Shown here piece by piece: positions 1-7,596 of a stretch of DNA of 9,835 nt; the stretch's first letter is position 1; each line of letters begins with the position of its first letter. Position numbers and translations under genes: made by a program. The notes beneath the pieces are model-generated. The model had not been told where the DNA came from and ran no database searches. It saw only the letters and a list, made by a program, of their open reading frames with translations. Location: positions 1-9,835 of the forward strand of contig JAJBVJ010000286.1 in NCBI GenBank assembly GCA_020859875.1, read 5' to 3'. The DNA comes from Rikenellaceae bacterium (GTDB lineage Bacteria > Bacteroidota > Bacteroidia > Bacteroidales > Rikenellaceae).

Positions 1-3000
1 GGTAAGCCTTTTGCGGATATGGCGGATGAGCTTATCTTTGAGATACATCCGCTCGTTCCAGAGCTCCCCGTCCTCGATTTCGTGGACTTTATGCCATGCC
101 GGAATATCGTAATCCTTCTGGTTGAAGCCTTCCGGGAAATACCGTTGGTAGAGTTTGCGCAGGTTCGGGGCCGTCCATGTCGGGAAGTGCACCCCGTTGG
201 TAACATACCCTACATGCAGTTCATCCTTGAAGTAGCCGGGCCACATGGCTCCCAGTATATCTTTGCTTACCTCGCCGTGGAGCCAGCTAACTCCGTTGAC
301 CTCCTGCGAAAGATTAGATGCGAGGAAGCTCATCGAGAACTTTTCGTTCGAATCGTTGGGATTCACCCGTCCGAGATTTATGAATTGATCCCACGTTATG
401 TCGAGCCTGTCGGGATAGTGCGACATATACTGGCGGATCATCGACTCGGGAAAGGCGTCGTGGCCGGCCGGAACCGGGGTATGGGTAGTGAACAGCGAAG
501 AAGAACGCACCACTTCGAGGGCCTCGCTGAACGAGAGCTTCGATTTATTGACCAGGTTGCGGATCCGTTCGATCCCTATAAGGGCCGCATGGCCCTCGTT
601 GCAGTGGTAAACGTCCTGTTTGATCCCCATTACGTTCAGTGCACGGATTCCCCCGATGCCGAGCAGGAGCTCCTGCTTGAGCCTATTCTCCCAGTCGCCG
701 CCGTAGAGGTGGTGGGTGATCGTGCGGTCTTCTTCGAGATTGAGGTCGTGGTCGGTGTCGAGCAGATAGAGGTCTGTCCTTCCCACCTCGCATTTCCAGA
801 TACGCCCGGTTACGGTTCGTCCCGGGAAAGCTATATGTATGCTCATCCAGTTCCCCTCCTCGTCCCGAACAGGCGTGATAGGGAGTTTCGAGAAGGTCTG
901 GGCCTCGTAGCCCGCCTCCTGCTCGCCTTGGGCCGAAAGTTTCTGGGTAAAGTAACCGTAGCGGTAGAGAAGGCCCACCGCGACCATCGGCACATTCTTG
1001 TCGCTGGCCTCCTTGAGGTAGTCGCCGGCGAGGATACCGAGACCTCCCGAATATATTTTCAAAGAACTGTGAAGGCCGTATTCCATACTGAAATATGCAA
1101 TCCTGGGCCCCTTGGCCGTCTTTTTTTCATCCATGTATTCGGTGAATACCGAATAGACCGCATCCAGCTTTTCGAGGAAAACATCGTCGCTCTCCAGCTC
1201 TTTGATTCGGCTCACGTTCAGGCGGTCGAGCAGGACGATGGGGTTCCTGTCGCTGTCGGCCCAGAGTTCCGGGTCGGCATATTCGAACAGCTCGTGAGCG
1301 CCGGAAGTCCATGACCACCAAAGATTACGCGAAAGCACTTCGAGCGGACGCAGGCGGTCGGGAAGCGACTTCTCGACCATTATCCGAGTCCAGGTCGGAG
1401 TGTTGCTCACCAGCTGCTGGCGGACAAAGTTGATCTGCTCGTAGTGGGCGCCCCCGCCTTCGTATATTACCTTGTTGGTGCGTGAGATCGCATGGTCGAT
1501 TGCCGTCGAGTAGGCTTTCCAATAGTAATCGACAAGATTTTTCCATAGCGCGGATTTCGAAATCTCGAAAGCCGACTCCCGGGCTTTTCGGTACTCCTTC
1601 TCGTCCATCCCGGCATAGCGGACGATCTCCCGGGCTATGCTGTCCACGACATAACCGTCGTTATCGTCGGTGCGCTCTATTACATCTATTCCCTTATGGC
1701 CGGCCTTATGCCTGTCGACCCACAGGCCGAATCCGGCGAGGCTCGTCGTGACGGTCGGAACCGAGAAAGCCACGCTCTCCAGCGGGGTATATCCCCACGG
1801 TTCGTAGTATGAGGCAAAAACCGTTATATCCATCCCGGCAAGCAGCTCGTAGTAGGGCATATCGAATATCCCGTCGTTACCGTTCAGGTAAGAAGGAACG
1901 AATATTACCTGCACCGGGGAGTCCGGACGGGTAAGTACGCTATCCTTCATCGCCTCCACTATGGGATCCCCCCCCGCCAGATAATGGGTGGTATGTTTAT
2001 ACAACGTGGAATCGATCTGGTTCGAGGGATCGGCAAGGTGCGCTTTCAGATCGCGCCTGGGGCCGTTGTTTCCCGCGGGGACGGTAATGTAGGCCAAAAC
2101 GGGCCTTCGGGGGTTCTCCTCGGCCACTTTTTTTAGCGAAGCGACCAGCACGTCGATCCCCTTGTTTTTGAATTCGTACCGCCCGCTCGTTCCCACGATC
2201 AGCGGATCATGGTCGTATTTTATGCCGAGGCAGGCCTCCGCTACTTCGATCATCAGGCTACGGGAGCGGCGGCGTTTTTCTTCGAGTTCCTTCCCCTTCC
2301 AGACGATGTCGTCCTCGAAACCGTTGGGAGTCACGATGTCCACCTCTTTGGTCAGAAGATAGCGGCATTCGCGCGCGGTAAGGTCGCTCACGGTTGCGAA
2401 ACAGTCGAACTCCGATGCGGCCGTGCGTTCGAGGGAGTGCTTGGCCATGATATTGTATTGGCGGGCGAATTCGTCCGGGATGAACCGCGGAAGATTACTG
2501 TATAAGGGCTGTCCGTTGCCGGCCAGTGTGCGTCCGAGTATTGTCGCATGGGTTGTGAAAACAGTGGCGGTGTAGGGAGAGTATTTCTGCAGATAGAGCC
2601 CCCCGCTGGCTGTCATCCACTCGTGGAAATGTGCCACGACACGGTCGGTAGAGGAGCAGAAATTATCTACGAAGCTCTCTATCACTTTCCCCGCCGCATA
2701 ACCGAACAGCACCGGCTCGATATAATCCCACTGGCCGCTCAGCGAATCGACGCGGTAGGTTTCCCACAGGAATTTGAGCACATCGTCTTTCGTAGAAAAG
2801 AACGAGGAGAAGTCTACCAGTACGGCGATCGGGCTACCCTTGATCTTCCATCGGCCCACCTTTATCCTGATCCCGTCGTTATAGACGAGCTGGCGCCACG
2901 CCCTGAAAAGTTCGGGGTCTTCCTCGAACTCCAGATTGGGCTCCTCACGGTTCACATCCGGGCCTATAAGGATATACTTTTCATCTCGGATCTTATCGAG

Positions 3001-3132
3001 GATACTGAGCGCTTTCGTTGCGATTACGGTATGAATCCCTCCGACTTTGTTGCATACTTCCCAGCTTACCTCGAACAGGTAGTCGGGAGCAACCTGGCTG
3101 TCGCTCGTGCTCAAATTACGGTTGTCTTCCAT
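1..3132 (-). CDS. Glycogen synthase (GT3) / alpha-glucan phosphorylase fusion, 3' end off window
   Basis: The frame is open from ATG at 3132 down to base 1 (1044 residues, no stop) and I followed it without a frameshift. Residues 1 to about 560 resemble the eukaryotic-type GT3 glycogen synthase: FEVSWEVCNKVGGI (residues 20-33, nucleotide-sugar site), HFHEW (168-172), TTHATILGR (193-201), a GRYEF stretch (317-321) and the E-x7-E motif SYYEPWGYTPLE with E444 and E452. From about residue 590 (LSRNLWWSW, 600-608) an alpha-glucan phosphorylase begins: AYFSMEYGLH (679-688), YSGGLGILAGD (694-704), HCNEGHAAL (823-831) and FTTHTPVPAGHDAF (881-894). The PLP-binding lysine region would lie in the missing C-terminal part, so the whole protein is probably about 1400 residues. 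It should extend glucan from a nucleotide-sugar and phosphorolyse alpha-1,4-glucan in the cytoplasm. The alternative ATG at 3139 is out of frame and stops quickly. The domain calls are firm; the preferred glucosyl donor is not visible. Confidence 0.93.
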   Translation of the reverse strand, partial: MEDNRNLSTSDSQVAPDYLFEVSWEVCNKVGGIHTVIATKALSILDKIRDEKYILIGPDVNREEPNLEFEEDPELFRAWRQLVYNDGIRIKVGRWKIKGSPIAVLVDFSSFFSTKDDVLKFLWETYRVDSLSGQWDYIEPVLFGYAAGKVIESFVDNFCSSTDRVVAHFHEWMTASGGLYLQKYSPYTATVFTTHATILGRTLAGNGQPLYSNLPRFIPDEFARQYNIMAKHSLERTAASEFDCFATVSDLTARECRYLLTKEVDIVTPNGFEDDIVWKGKELEEKRRRSRSLMIEVAEACLGIKYDHDPLIVGTSGRYEFKNKGIDVLVASLKKVAEENPRRPVLAYITVPAGNNGPRRDLKAHLADPSNQIDSTLYKHTTHYLAGGDPIVEAMKDSVLTRPDSPVQVIFVPSYLNGNDGIFDMPYYELLAGMDITVFASYYEPWGYTPLESVAFSVPTVTTSLAGFGLWVDRHKAGHKGIDVIERTDDNDGYVVDSIAREIVRYAGMDEKEYRKARESAFEISKSALWKNLVDYYWKAYSTAIDHAISRTNKVIYEGGGAHYEQINFVRQQLVSNTPTWTRIMVEKSLPDRLRPLEVLSRNLWWSWTSGAHELFEYADPELWADSDRNPIVLLDRLNVSRIKELESDDVFLEKLDAVYSVFTEYMDEKKTAKGPRIAYFSMEYGLHSSLKIYSGGLGILAGDYLKEASDKNVPMVAVGLLYRYGYFTQKLSAQGEQEAGYEAQTFSKLPITPVRDEEGNWMSIHIAFPGRTVTGRIWKCEVGRTDLYLLDTDHDLNLEEDRTITHHLYGGDWENRLKQELLLGIGGIRALNVMGIKQDVYHCNEGHAALIGIERIRNLVNKSKLSFSEALEVVRSSSLFTTHTPVPAGHDAFPESMIRQYMSHYPDRLDITWDQFINLGRVNPNDSNEKFSMSFLASNLSQEVNGVSWLHGEVSKDILGAMWPGYFKDELHVGYVTNGVHFPTWTAPNLRKLYQRYFPEGFNQKDYDIPAWHKVHEIEDGELWNERMYLKDKLIRHIRKRLT

Positions 3133-3220
3133 TTTTCATAATTTAAAGCCTGCGGGTAGTCCGGCAGCGGGGTCGATAACAGGCGAAGGTGAACTAAATA
3201 AATATGCTATGCCGAAGTCA

Positions 3221-3228
3221 CAAAGTTA
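3221..3228 (-). promoter_or_regulatory. Bacteroidota -7 promoter element (TAACTTTG) for the glycogen fusion gene
   Basis: On the minus strand this reads TAACTTTG, a perfect match to the Bacteroidota primary-sigma -7 consensus TAnnTTTG. It lies 89 bases before the ATG at 3132, implying a leader of about 80 nt. No convincing TTTG -33 box sits at the expected distance, so the call rests on the -7 element and its position. It lies beyond the terminator of the upstream fucPI operon, which suggests the fusion gene is transcribed independently. Confidence 0.5.
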
Positions 3229-3364
3229 ATATTTTCCAGCGATTCCCCGCCATAAATTTCGCAAATAGAACATCCCGGCAAAAAGGGAGCCCATTGTGGT
3301 TACGGGCCTGCGTTTACGATCACCGAGTCGGGCGATAACCGAAACAGGCCGGGTTGTCTGCCAC

Positions 3365-3391
3365 GAAAAGAGCCGCGGTAGATCCCGCGGC
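3365..3391 (-). terminator. Rho-independent terminator of the fucPI operon
   Basis: Positions 3372-3378 (GCCGCGG) and 3385-3391 (CCGCGGC) form a perfect 7-bp GC stem around a 6-base loop. Read on the minus strand, the stem is followed at once by TCTTTTC. It begins about 38 bases after the fucI stop codon. There is no T-run on the plus-strand side, so it is directional and serves fucI. It implies that fucPI is a closed two-gene transcript. Confidence 0.75.
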
Positions 3392-3428
3392 CCTCATCCC
3401 AATAACAAATATATATAGATTCAGCTGG

Positions 3429-5213
3429 TTATTTATACAAAGGCCCGTAAGCGCGGCAGGCCCGGTAATCCGCACCCTCCTTCTCCATCCCGAATGCCGC
3501 CCATGCGGCGGGACGGAAAACATCTTTCTCCTCAACATTGTGCATGCATACGGGTATTCGGAGCATCGAGGCCAGGGTGATCAGATCGGCCCCGATGTGG
3601 CCATAACTGACAGAGCCGTGGTTGGCCCCCCAGTTGTTCATCACCGAATAAACGTCCTTGAAACTGTCGCTTCCGGTCAGGCGGGGAACAAACCAGGTAG
3701 TGGGCCATCCGCGGTCGGTGCGCTCGTCCAGTATTCTGTGGATCTCGGGATCGATATCCACGCTCCACCCCTCGGCAATCTGGAGAACCGGGCCCAGACC
3801 CTTTACCAAATTGAGCCTCAACATCGTGCAGGGCATCCCGCCCCGGGTGAGGAATTTTGAGGAGAACCCTCCCCCGCGGAAATATTCGCGGCTGGCCGGT
3901 ATCCACCGCGTTGCTTCGAGACAGGCATCCGCTTCTGCCCGGGTGATCTCCCAAAAAGGTTTCATGGCGGGCTTGCCGTCAGCATCCGACTGCATTCCCG
4001 TTCCGTCGAGCGAGGCGGCGCCGGAGTTTATAAGGTGTATCATTCCGCCGGAGGCCGTCCCGGTAAGTTTTTTTCCTGTCACCCTCTCCACCGCCTCGGG
4101 GCTCCAGTAGGTTCTCACATCGGCAAATACCGAGGCCGAATTGGTGAGAAGGTGTCCCAGTAGCATCGAAGCCCCGTTGAGTGCGTCGTTTTCCGTGGCA
4201 AGGATGTAAGGGGCACGGATGCCGGTCCAATCGAACGAAGAGTTGAGGATAGCCTCGGCGAAGTCGCCGTTGGGCAGATGGTCTGTCCACTGGCGCTGAC
4301 CCTGAAACCCCGCCGCTATGGCATTATGGCCGAGAGCCTCCTCCCCGAACCCGAGTTCTTTGAGTTTCGGATTTCCGCTCATCAGGTCTTTGATGATAAC
4401 GGCCATCTTGACCACGAACTCCCAATCTTCCTCTTTTGCCGCCCGGTCTTTTTTCAAATCGTCGCGGTTACATATATCGTCACCTTCCTTACATTTTTCT
4501 TGAGCCCATGCGAGTGCTTTCTCGAATTCCGCCTTGTCATATATTCCTTCGTTTATACGGCGGATCAGCTCCACCTCGTCGATCCCTTCACACCGCATGC
4601 CGAGGTATTCCTCGAAGAAGTCGGGATTTACGATGGAACCGGCTATACCCATGCAGACGGCACCGATCGACAGGTATGATTTGCCGCGCATTACAGCGAC
4701 CGCGGTTGCCGCGCGGGCGAACCGGAGCAGTTTTTCCGTGACATCCTCCGGGATGCCTTCCGTCCCTGCATCCTGCACATCGCGCCCGTATATGCCGAAA
4801 GCGGGCAAGCCCTTCTGGGCATGTGCGGCCAGCACCGCGGCCAGATAAACGGCACCGGGGCGCTCCGTACCGTTGAAACCCCAAACCGCTTTGACCGTAT
4901 GAGGCTCCATATCCATCGTCTCGCTGCCGTAACACCAGCACGGGGTAACCGTAATGGTGACCGCAACATTCTCACGGCGGAACTTCTCTGCACATGCAGC
5001 GCTCTCGGCCACCCGTCCGATGGTAGAATCGGCAATGACACATTCCACGGGCGTCCCGTCGGGATACCGTATATTCTCCGAAAGCAGCCGTACTACACTC
5101 TTTGCCATGTTCATAGTCTGGTCTTCGAGCGATTCGCGCACTCCGTTCATGCGTCCGTCGATTACCGGACGGATTCCTATCCTGGGCCAATCGCCCCTGA
5201 ATCTTTTTTCCAT
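3429..5213 (-). CDS. fucI: L-fucose isomerase
   Basis: This 594-residue protein is close to the 591 residues of E. coli FucI and collinear with it from end to end. FucI is a cytoplasmic Mn-dependent ketol isomerase converting L-fucose to L-fuculose; family members often also accept D-arabinose. The metal ligands known in E. coli (E337, D361, H528) are matched at a constant +4 offset: E341 in ATENDALNG, D365 in FADVRTYWSPEAV, and H532 in NWGANHGS. The C-terminus, ending DYRACRAYGPLYK, is the conserved family tail. The ATG at 5213 gives MEKRFRGDWPRIGIRPVIDG, the expected N-terminus. The gene starts 17 bp after the fucP stop codon and is followed by a hairpin terminator, so it is the last gene of a fucP-fucI transcript. 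No kinase or aldolase gene follows. Confidence 0.97.
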   Translation of the reverse strand: MEKRFRGDWPRIGIRPVIDGRMNGVRESLEDQTMNMAKSVVRLLSENIRYPDGTPVECVIADSTIGRVAESAACAEKFRRENVAVTITVTPCWCYGSETMDMEPHTVKAVWGFNGTERPGAVYLAAVLAAHAQKGLPAFGIYGRDVQDAGTEGIPEDVTEKLLRFARAATAVAVMRGKSYLSIGAVCMGIAGSIVNPDFFEEYLGMRCEGIDEVELIRRINEGIYDKAEFEKALAWAQEKCKEGDDICNRDDLKKDRAAKEEDWEFVVKMAVIIKDLMSGNPKLKELGFGEEALGHNAIAAGFQGQRQWTDHLPNGDFAEAILNSSFDWTGIRAPYILATENDALNGASMLLGHLLTNSASVFADVRTYWSPEAVERVTGKKLTGTASGGMIHLINSGAASLDGTGMQSDADGKPAMKPFWEITRAEADACLEATRWIPASREYFRGGGFSSKFLTRGGMPCTMLRLNLVKGLGPVLQIAEGWSVDIDPEIHRILDERTDRGWPTTWFVPRLTGSDSFKDVYSVMNNWGANHGSVSYGHIGADLITLASMLRIPVCMHNVEEKDVFRPAAWAAFGMEKEGADYRACRAYGPLYK

Positions 5214-5230
5214 CGTTATAATTTTTATGG

Positions 5231-6538
5231 TTATCGCCTAACTTTAAATACCCTGTATGTCCTGAAGCCGTAGACCGCAATTACCGCGAAGCAGACAAGC
5301 GGCACCACGAACGAAAAGTTCACGGCCGGAATGCCCGCTACGACCCCACGGTCGATGATCGAAGCCTGCAGCGGCGGCAGCAGGGAACCTCCGAGGATAG
5401 CCATAATAAGCCCGGCGCCCCCGAATTTTGCATCGTCTCCCAACCCTTCGAGCGCTATCCCGTATATTGTAGGGAACATAAGGGACATGCATGCAGACAC
5501 GGCTACCAGACAATATATTCCTTTAATATCACGGAATCCGATCACCCCGCAAATAAAGACCCCGCCGGCTATTGCGAGCGACATGAGCAGCCTTCCCGGG
5601 GGAATGTATTTCAGAAGGAATGTGCAGATAAATCTGCTGATGCAGAAAATGATCATCGCCGCTATATTGTACCGTTGGCTCACCACCTCGGCCTGTGTCT
5701 CGGACATCCCTTCTGCCATAAAGACCCGGGTGCCGTACTGGATGATAAAGGTCCAGCACATGATCTGTACCCCAACATAGAAGAACTGGGCGATCACACC
5801 TTCGCGGTAGCGTGCCAATCCCATAAGCCGTTTCATTACGGCCCCCAGATCGAGGGAGTGGTTCCTATCGTCGTTACGAGGCATCCTGGTGCAGAGTATC
5901 ACCAGGAAAAGTATTATAACCGCTATACCGACCGCTACATAGGGAGCTGTCAGCACACCCAGGTCGGACTGTTTCACGGCCTCGAACTCGGCCTCAGAAA
6001 GGGAGCCTCTACCGACGGTATCGAGAGGGTCGAGCCGCGCCTGGATAAAGTTCATAGCGCAAAACATCCCGAGCAGAGACCCGATCGGATTGAAAGCCTG
6101 GGCCAGATTGAGGCGGCGCGTCGCCGTCCGCTCGTCACCCATACTGAGAATATAGGGATTGGCACTGGTTTCGAGGAACGAAAGGCCGCAGGTAAGGACG
6201 AAATAGGCAATCAGGAAGGGGTAATAGAGACCGACGGCGCTCGCCGGGATAAACATCAATGCTCCCACGGCATAGAGGCCCAGTCCGAGAAGGATCCCGG
6301 ATTTATAGGAATATTTGCGGATAAAGATCGCGGCCGGAAATGCCATGGCGAAATATCCACCATAGAAGGCCAGCTGTATCATCGCACCGTCCGTAACGCT
6401 CATCCGGAAGATCTTGGAGAACGCCTTTACCATCGGGTTGGTGATGTCGTTTGCGAAACCCCATGCGAAGAAGAGCGTCGTCACGAGGATGAACGCTGCG
6501 AGGTTCGCTTTGGGTACTACCTTTGGCCCGGAAGACAT
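5231..6538 (-). CDS. fucP: L-fucose:proton symporter (MFS sugar permease)
   Basis: The 435-residue, very hydrophobic protein has about 12 membrane segments and is similar in length to E. coli FucP (438). Family signatures are FFAWGFANDITNPMV (residues 23-37), FYGGYFAMAFPA in segment 2, FLETSANPYILSMG (121-134, containing E123, equivalent to the conserved acidic residue E135 of E. coli FucP) and RRLNLAQAFNPIGSLLGM. It should import L-fucose across the inner membrane with a proton. The helix-1 aspartate of E. coli FucP (D46) appears to align with N34, while D31 sits three residues earlier; this is a by-eye alignment from memory. It is the first gene of the operon, with a perfect -7 promoter element 25 bases before its ATG and a divergent AraC-type regulator upstream. 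Other sugars of the FGHS group (galactose, glucose) remain possible, but linkage to fucI favours fucose. Confidence 0.9.
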   Translation of the reverse strand: MSSGPKVVPKANLAAFILVTTLFFAWGFANDITNPMVKAFSKIFRMSVTDGAMIQLAFYGGYFAMAFPAAIFIRKYSYKSGILLGLGLYAVGALMFIPASAVGLYYPFLIAYFVLTCGLSFLETSANPYILSMGDERTATRRLNLAQAFNPIGSLLGMFCAMNFIQARLDPLDTVGRGSLSEAEFEAVKQSDLGVLTAPYVAVGIAVIILFLVILCTRMPRNDDRNHSLDLGAVMKRLMGLARYREGVIAQFFYVGVQIMCWTFIIQYGTRVFMAEGMSETQAEVVSQRYNIAAMIIFCISRFICTFLLKYIPPGRLLMSLAIAGGVFICGVIGFRDIKGIYCLVAVSACMSLMFPTIYGIALEGLGDDAKFGGAGLIMAILGGSLLPPLQASIIDRGVVAGIPAVNFSFVVPLVCFAVIAVYGFRTYRVFKVRR

Positions 6539-6549
6539 AACGGGTAGTG

Positions 6550-6641
6550 ATTTAGGTTTTTACAAATGTATGAAACCCATCCGGGAACCTTTAACGGTTT
6601 TTCCGCCATTTATAGCACAATTCCGATAAATTTACCTAAAT
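6550..6641. repeat. 8-bp inverted repeat ATTTAGGT / ACCTAAAT flanking the divergent promoters
   Basis: ATTTAGGT at 6550-6557 and ACCTAAAT at 6634-6641 are perfect reverse complements, and the match continues imperfectly outward (TAGTG against TTAGTG). The left copy lies between the fucP -7 element and the fucP start; the right copy lies on the araC side. Paired half-sites bracketing both promoters would suit DNA looping, but 8 bp of A/T-rich sequence could occur by chance. Confidence 0.3.
6563..6570 (-). promoter_or_regulatory. -7 promoter element (TACATTTG) of the fucPI operon
   Basis: On the minus strand this reads TACATTTG, a perfect TAnnTTTG match, 25 bases before the fucP ATG, giving a short leader of roughly 18 nt. 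No clear TTTG -33 box is present about 20 bp upstream. A missing -33 box is common at activator-dependent promoters and fits control by the divergent AraC-type protein, though that is inference. Confidence 0.6.
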
Positions 6642-6673
6642 TAGTGGCGACCGCATGACATAAATTCGATAAA
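6616..6673. promoter_or_regulatory. Imperfect 15-bp direct repeat, candidate AraC-type operator
   Basis: CACAATTCCGATAAA (6616-6630) and CATAAATTCGATAAA (6659-6673) match at 12 of 15 positions, sharing CGATAAA at their ends, in the same orientation. The spacing is 43 bp, close to four helical turns. The second copy abuts the araC start codon at 6676. The first copy overlaps TAAATTTA (6627-6634), a 7-of-8 match to TAnnTTTG that could be the araC promoter. Same-face direct repeats are typical of AraC-family sites, so autoregulation plus control of fucPI is plausible but unproven. Confidence 0.35.
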
Positions 6674-6675
6674 CG

Positions 6676-7527
6676 ATGGCTGAAATATTTTCCATGCACC
6701 CAATCCTGCTAAATGCCGGGCTCTCCCGGCACCATGCCGACTGGAACTGGAAAAACGTCAGCAGCCCCTTTGCCCGTCTGTATCTTATTCTGGTCGGTAA
6801 TGCCGTAATCGAGACCCCGGCGGGGGAGATCGCAATAGAGCCGGGCAGGCTCTATCTGATCCCTCCCTTCACCATGCACGGCTACCGGTGCGACGATTAC
6901 CTCGAATCATATTATTTCCATATTTATGAAAAACCCTCGGCCAAGGTGCGTTTCCTCGAGGAGTACGACCTGCCCCCCGAGGTACCGGCCTGCCCGCTGG
7001 ACAGGCAACTGGTGGAAAGACTCCTGGAGATCAATCCCGGGCGGGAACTCCCCCACTACGATCCCTCCTTTTATGACAACCCTGCCAGCCTGATGTCCTA
7101 CATCCGCAAGAACGAGTTGAACCCGCCGGAGGTAGCCGTGGAAACTACCGGACTTTTGAGCATACTGCTTTCCCGTTTCCTGTCCGGTGCCCGGGTAAAA
7201 AACAGCATTAACGATTCCCGGATACGAGCAGTAGTGAGCCATATCCGTAAAAACATCGATAAGCCCATCAGCGTGGAAGAACTTGCGGGGCTTTGTTTTC
7301 TTTCCCACGACCACTTCATCCGGCTATTTAAAAGAGAACTCGGCACCACTCCGCTCGAATATGTAACCCGACGCAAAATAGAGAATGCCCAGCTGATGCT
7401 GACGACCACCGACCTTTCGGTAAAAAATATCGCCCACCGACTCGCTTTCAACAATCTTTCCTATTTCAACCGGCTATTTAAAAAGACCGCAGGGATTACC
7501 CCCCTGCAGTACCGCCGGCAACAGTGA
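6676..7527 (+). CDS. AraC-family transcriptional regulator, likely controlling fucPI
   Basis: The 283-residue protein has a cupin-type AraC ligand-binding domain at about residues 15-90 (including GEIAIEPGRLYLIPPFTMHG, 50-69) and a C-terminal double helix-turn-helix at about 183-283. The first HTH lies around 198-219 (ISVEELAGLCFLSHDHFIRL) and the second around 246-268 (DLSVKNIAHRLAFNNLSYFN). The protein ends in the family hallmark FNRLFKKTAGITPLQYRR. It is cytoplasmic and binds DNA. The ATG at 6676 is the natural start, with the cupin domain following directly. It diverges from fucP across 137 bp, so a role as sugar-responsive activator of fucPI is the simplest reading. In Bacteroides thetaiotaomicron the fucose operon is controlled by a GntR-type FucR and in E. 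coli by a DeoR-type FucR, so the regulator class differs here. The ligand cannot be read from the sequence. Confidence 0.93.
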   Translation: MAEIFSMHPILLNAGLSRHHADWNWKNVSSPFARLYLILVGNAVIETPAGEIAIEPGRLYLIPPFTMHGYRCDDYLESYYFHIYEKPSAKVRFLEEYDLPPEVPACPLDRQLVERLLEINPGRELPHYDPSFYDNPASLMSYIRKNELNPPEVAVETTGLLSILLSRFLSGARVKNSINDSRIRAVVSHIRKNIDKPISVEELAGLCFLSHDHFIRLFKRELGTTPLEYVTRRKIENAQLMLTTTDLSVKNIAHRLAFNNLSYFNRLFKKTAGITPLQYRRQQ

Positions 7528-7596
7528 TGCGCAGCGTAGCGGGACTGCCGAAACAATAATTATTACAAAATAAGGGTTCGGTGATAACGTGGCGCT

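Noticed and set aside
19..1314. 431-codon plus-strand open frame
   Set aside because: It is the exact antisense frame of the glycogen synthase/phosphorylase gene. It has no recognisable motif and arises from the high GC content of that gene. The same holds for 2209-2505 and 2548-3141.
4821..5273. Open frames opposite the fucI 5' end
   Set aside because: They lie opposite conserved fucI sequence and have no family features.
5675..6547. 290-codon plus-strand open frame
   Set aside because: Antisense to fucP, whose transmembrane and family motifs are unmistakable; the plus-strand product has no motif.
7550..7581. CCGAA/TTCGG arms around an A/T-rich palindrome between the convergent araC and EEP genes
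   Set aside because: The stem is only 5 bp, the loop is long and no T-run follows on either strand; too weak to call a bidirectional terminator.
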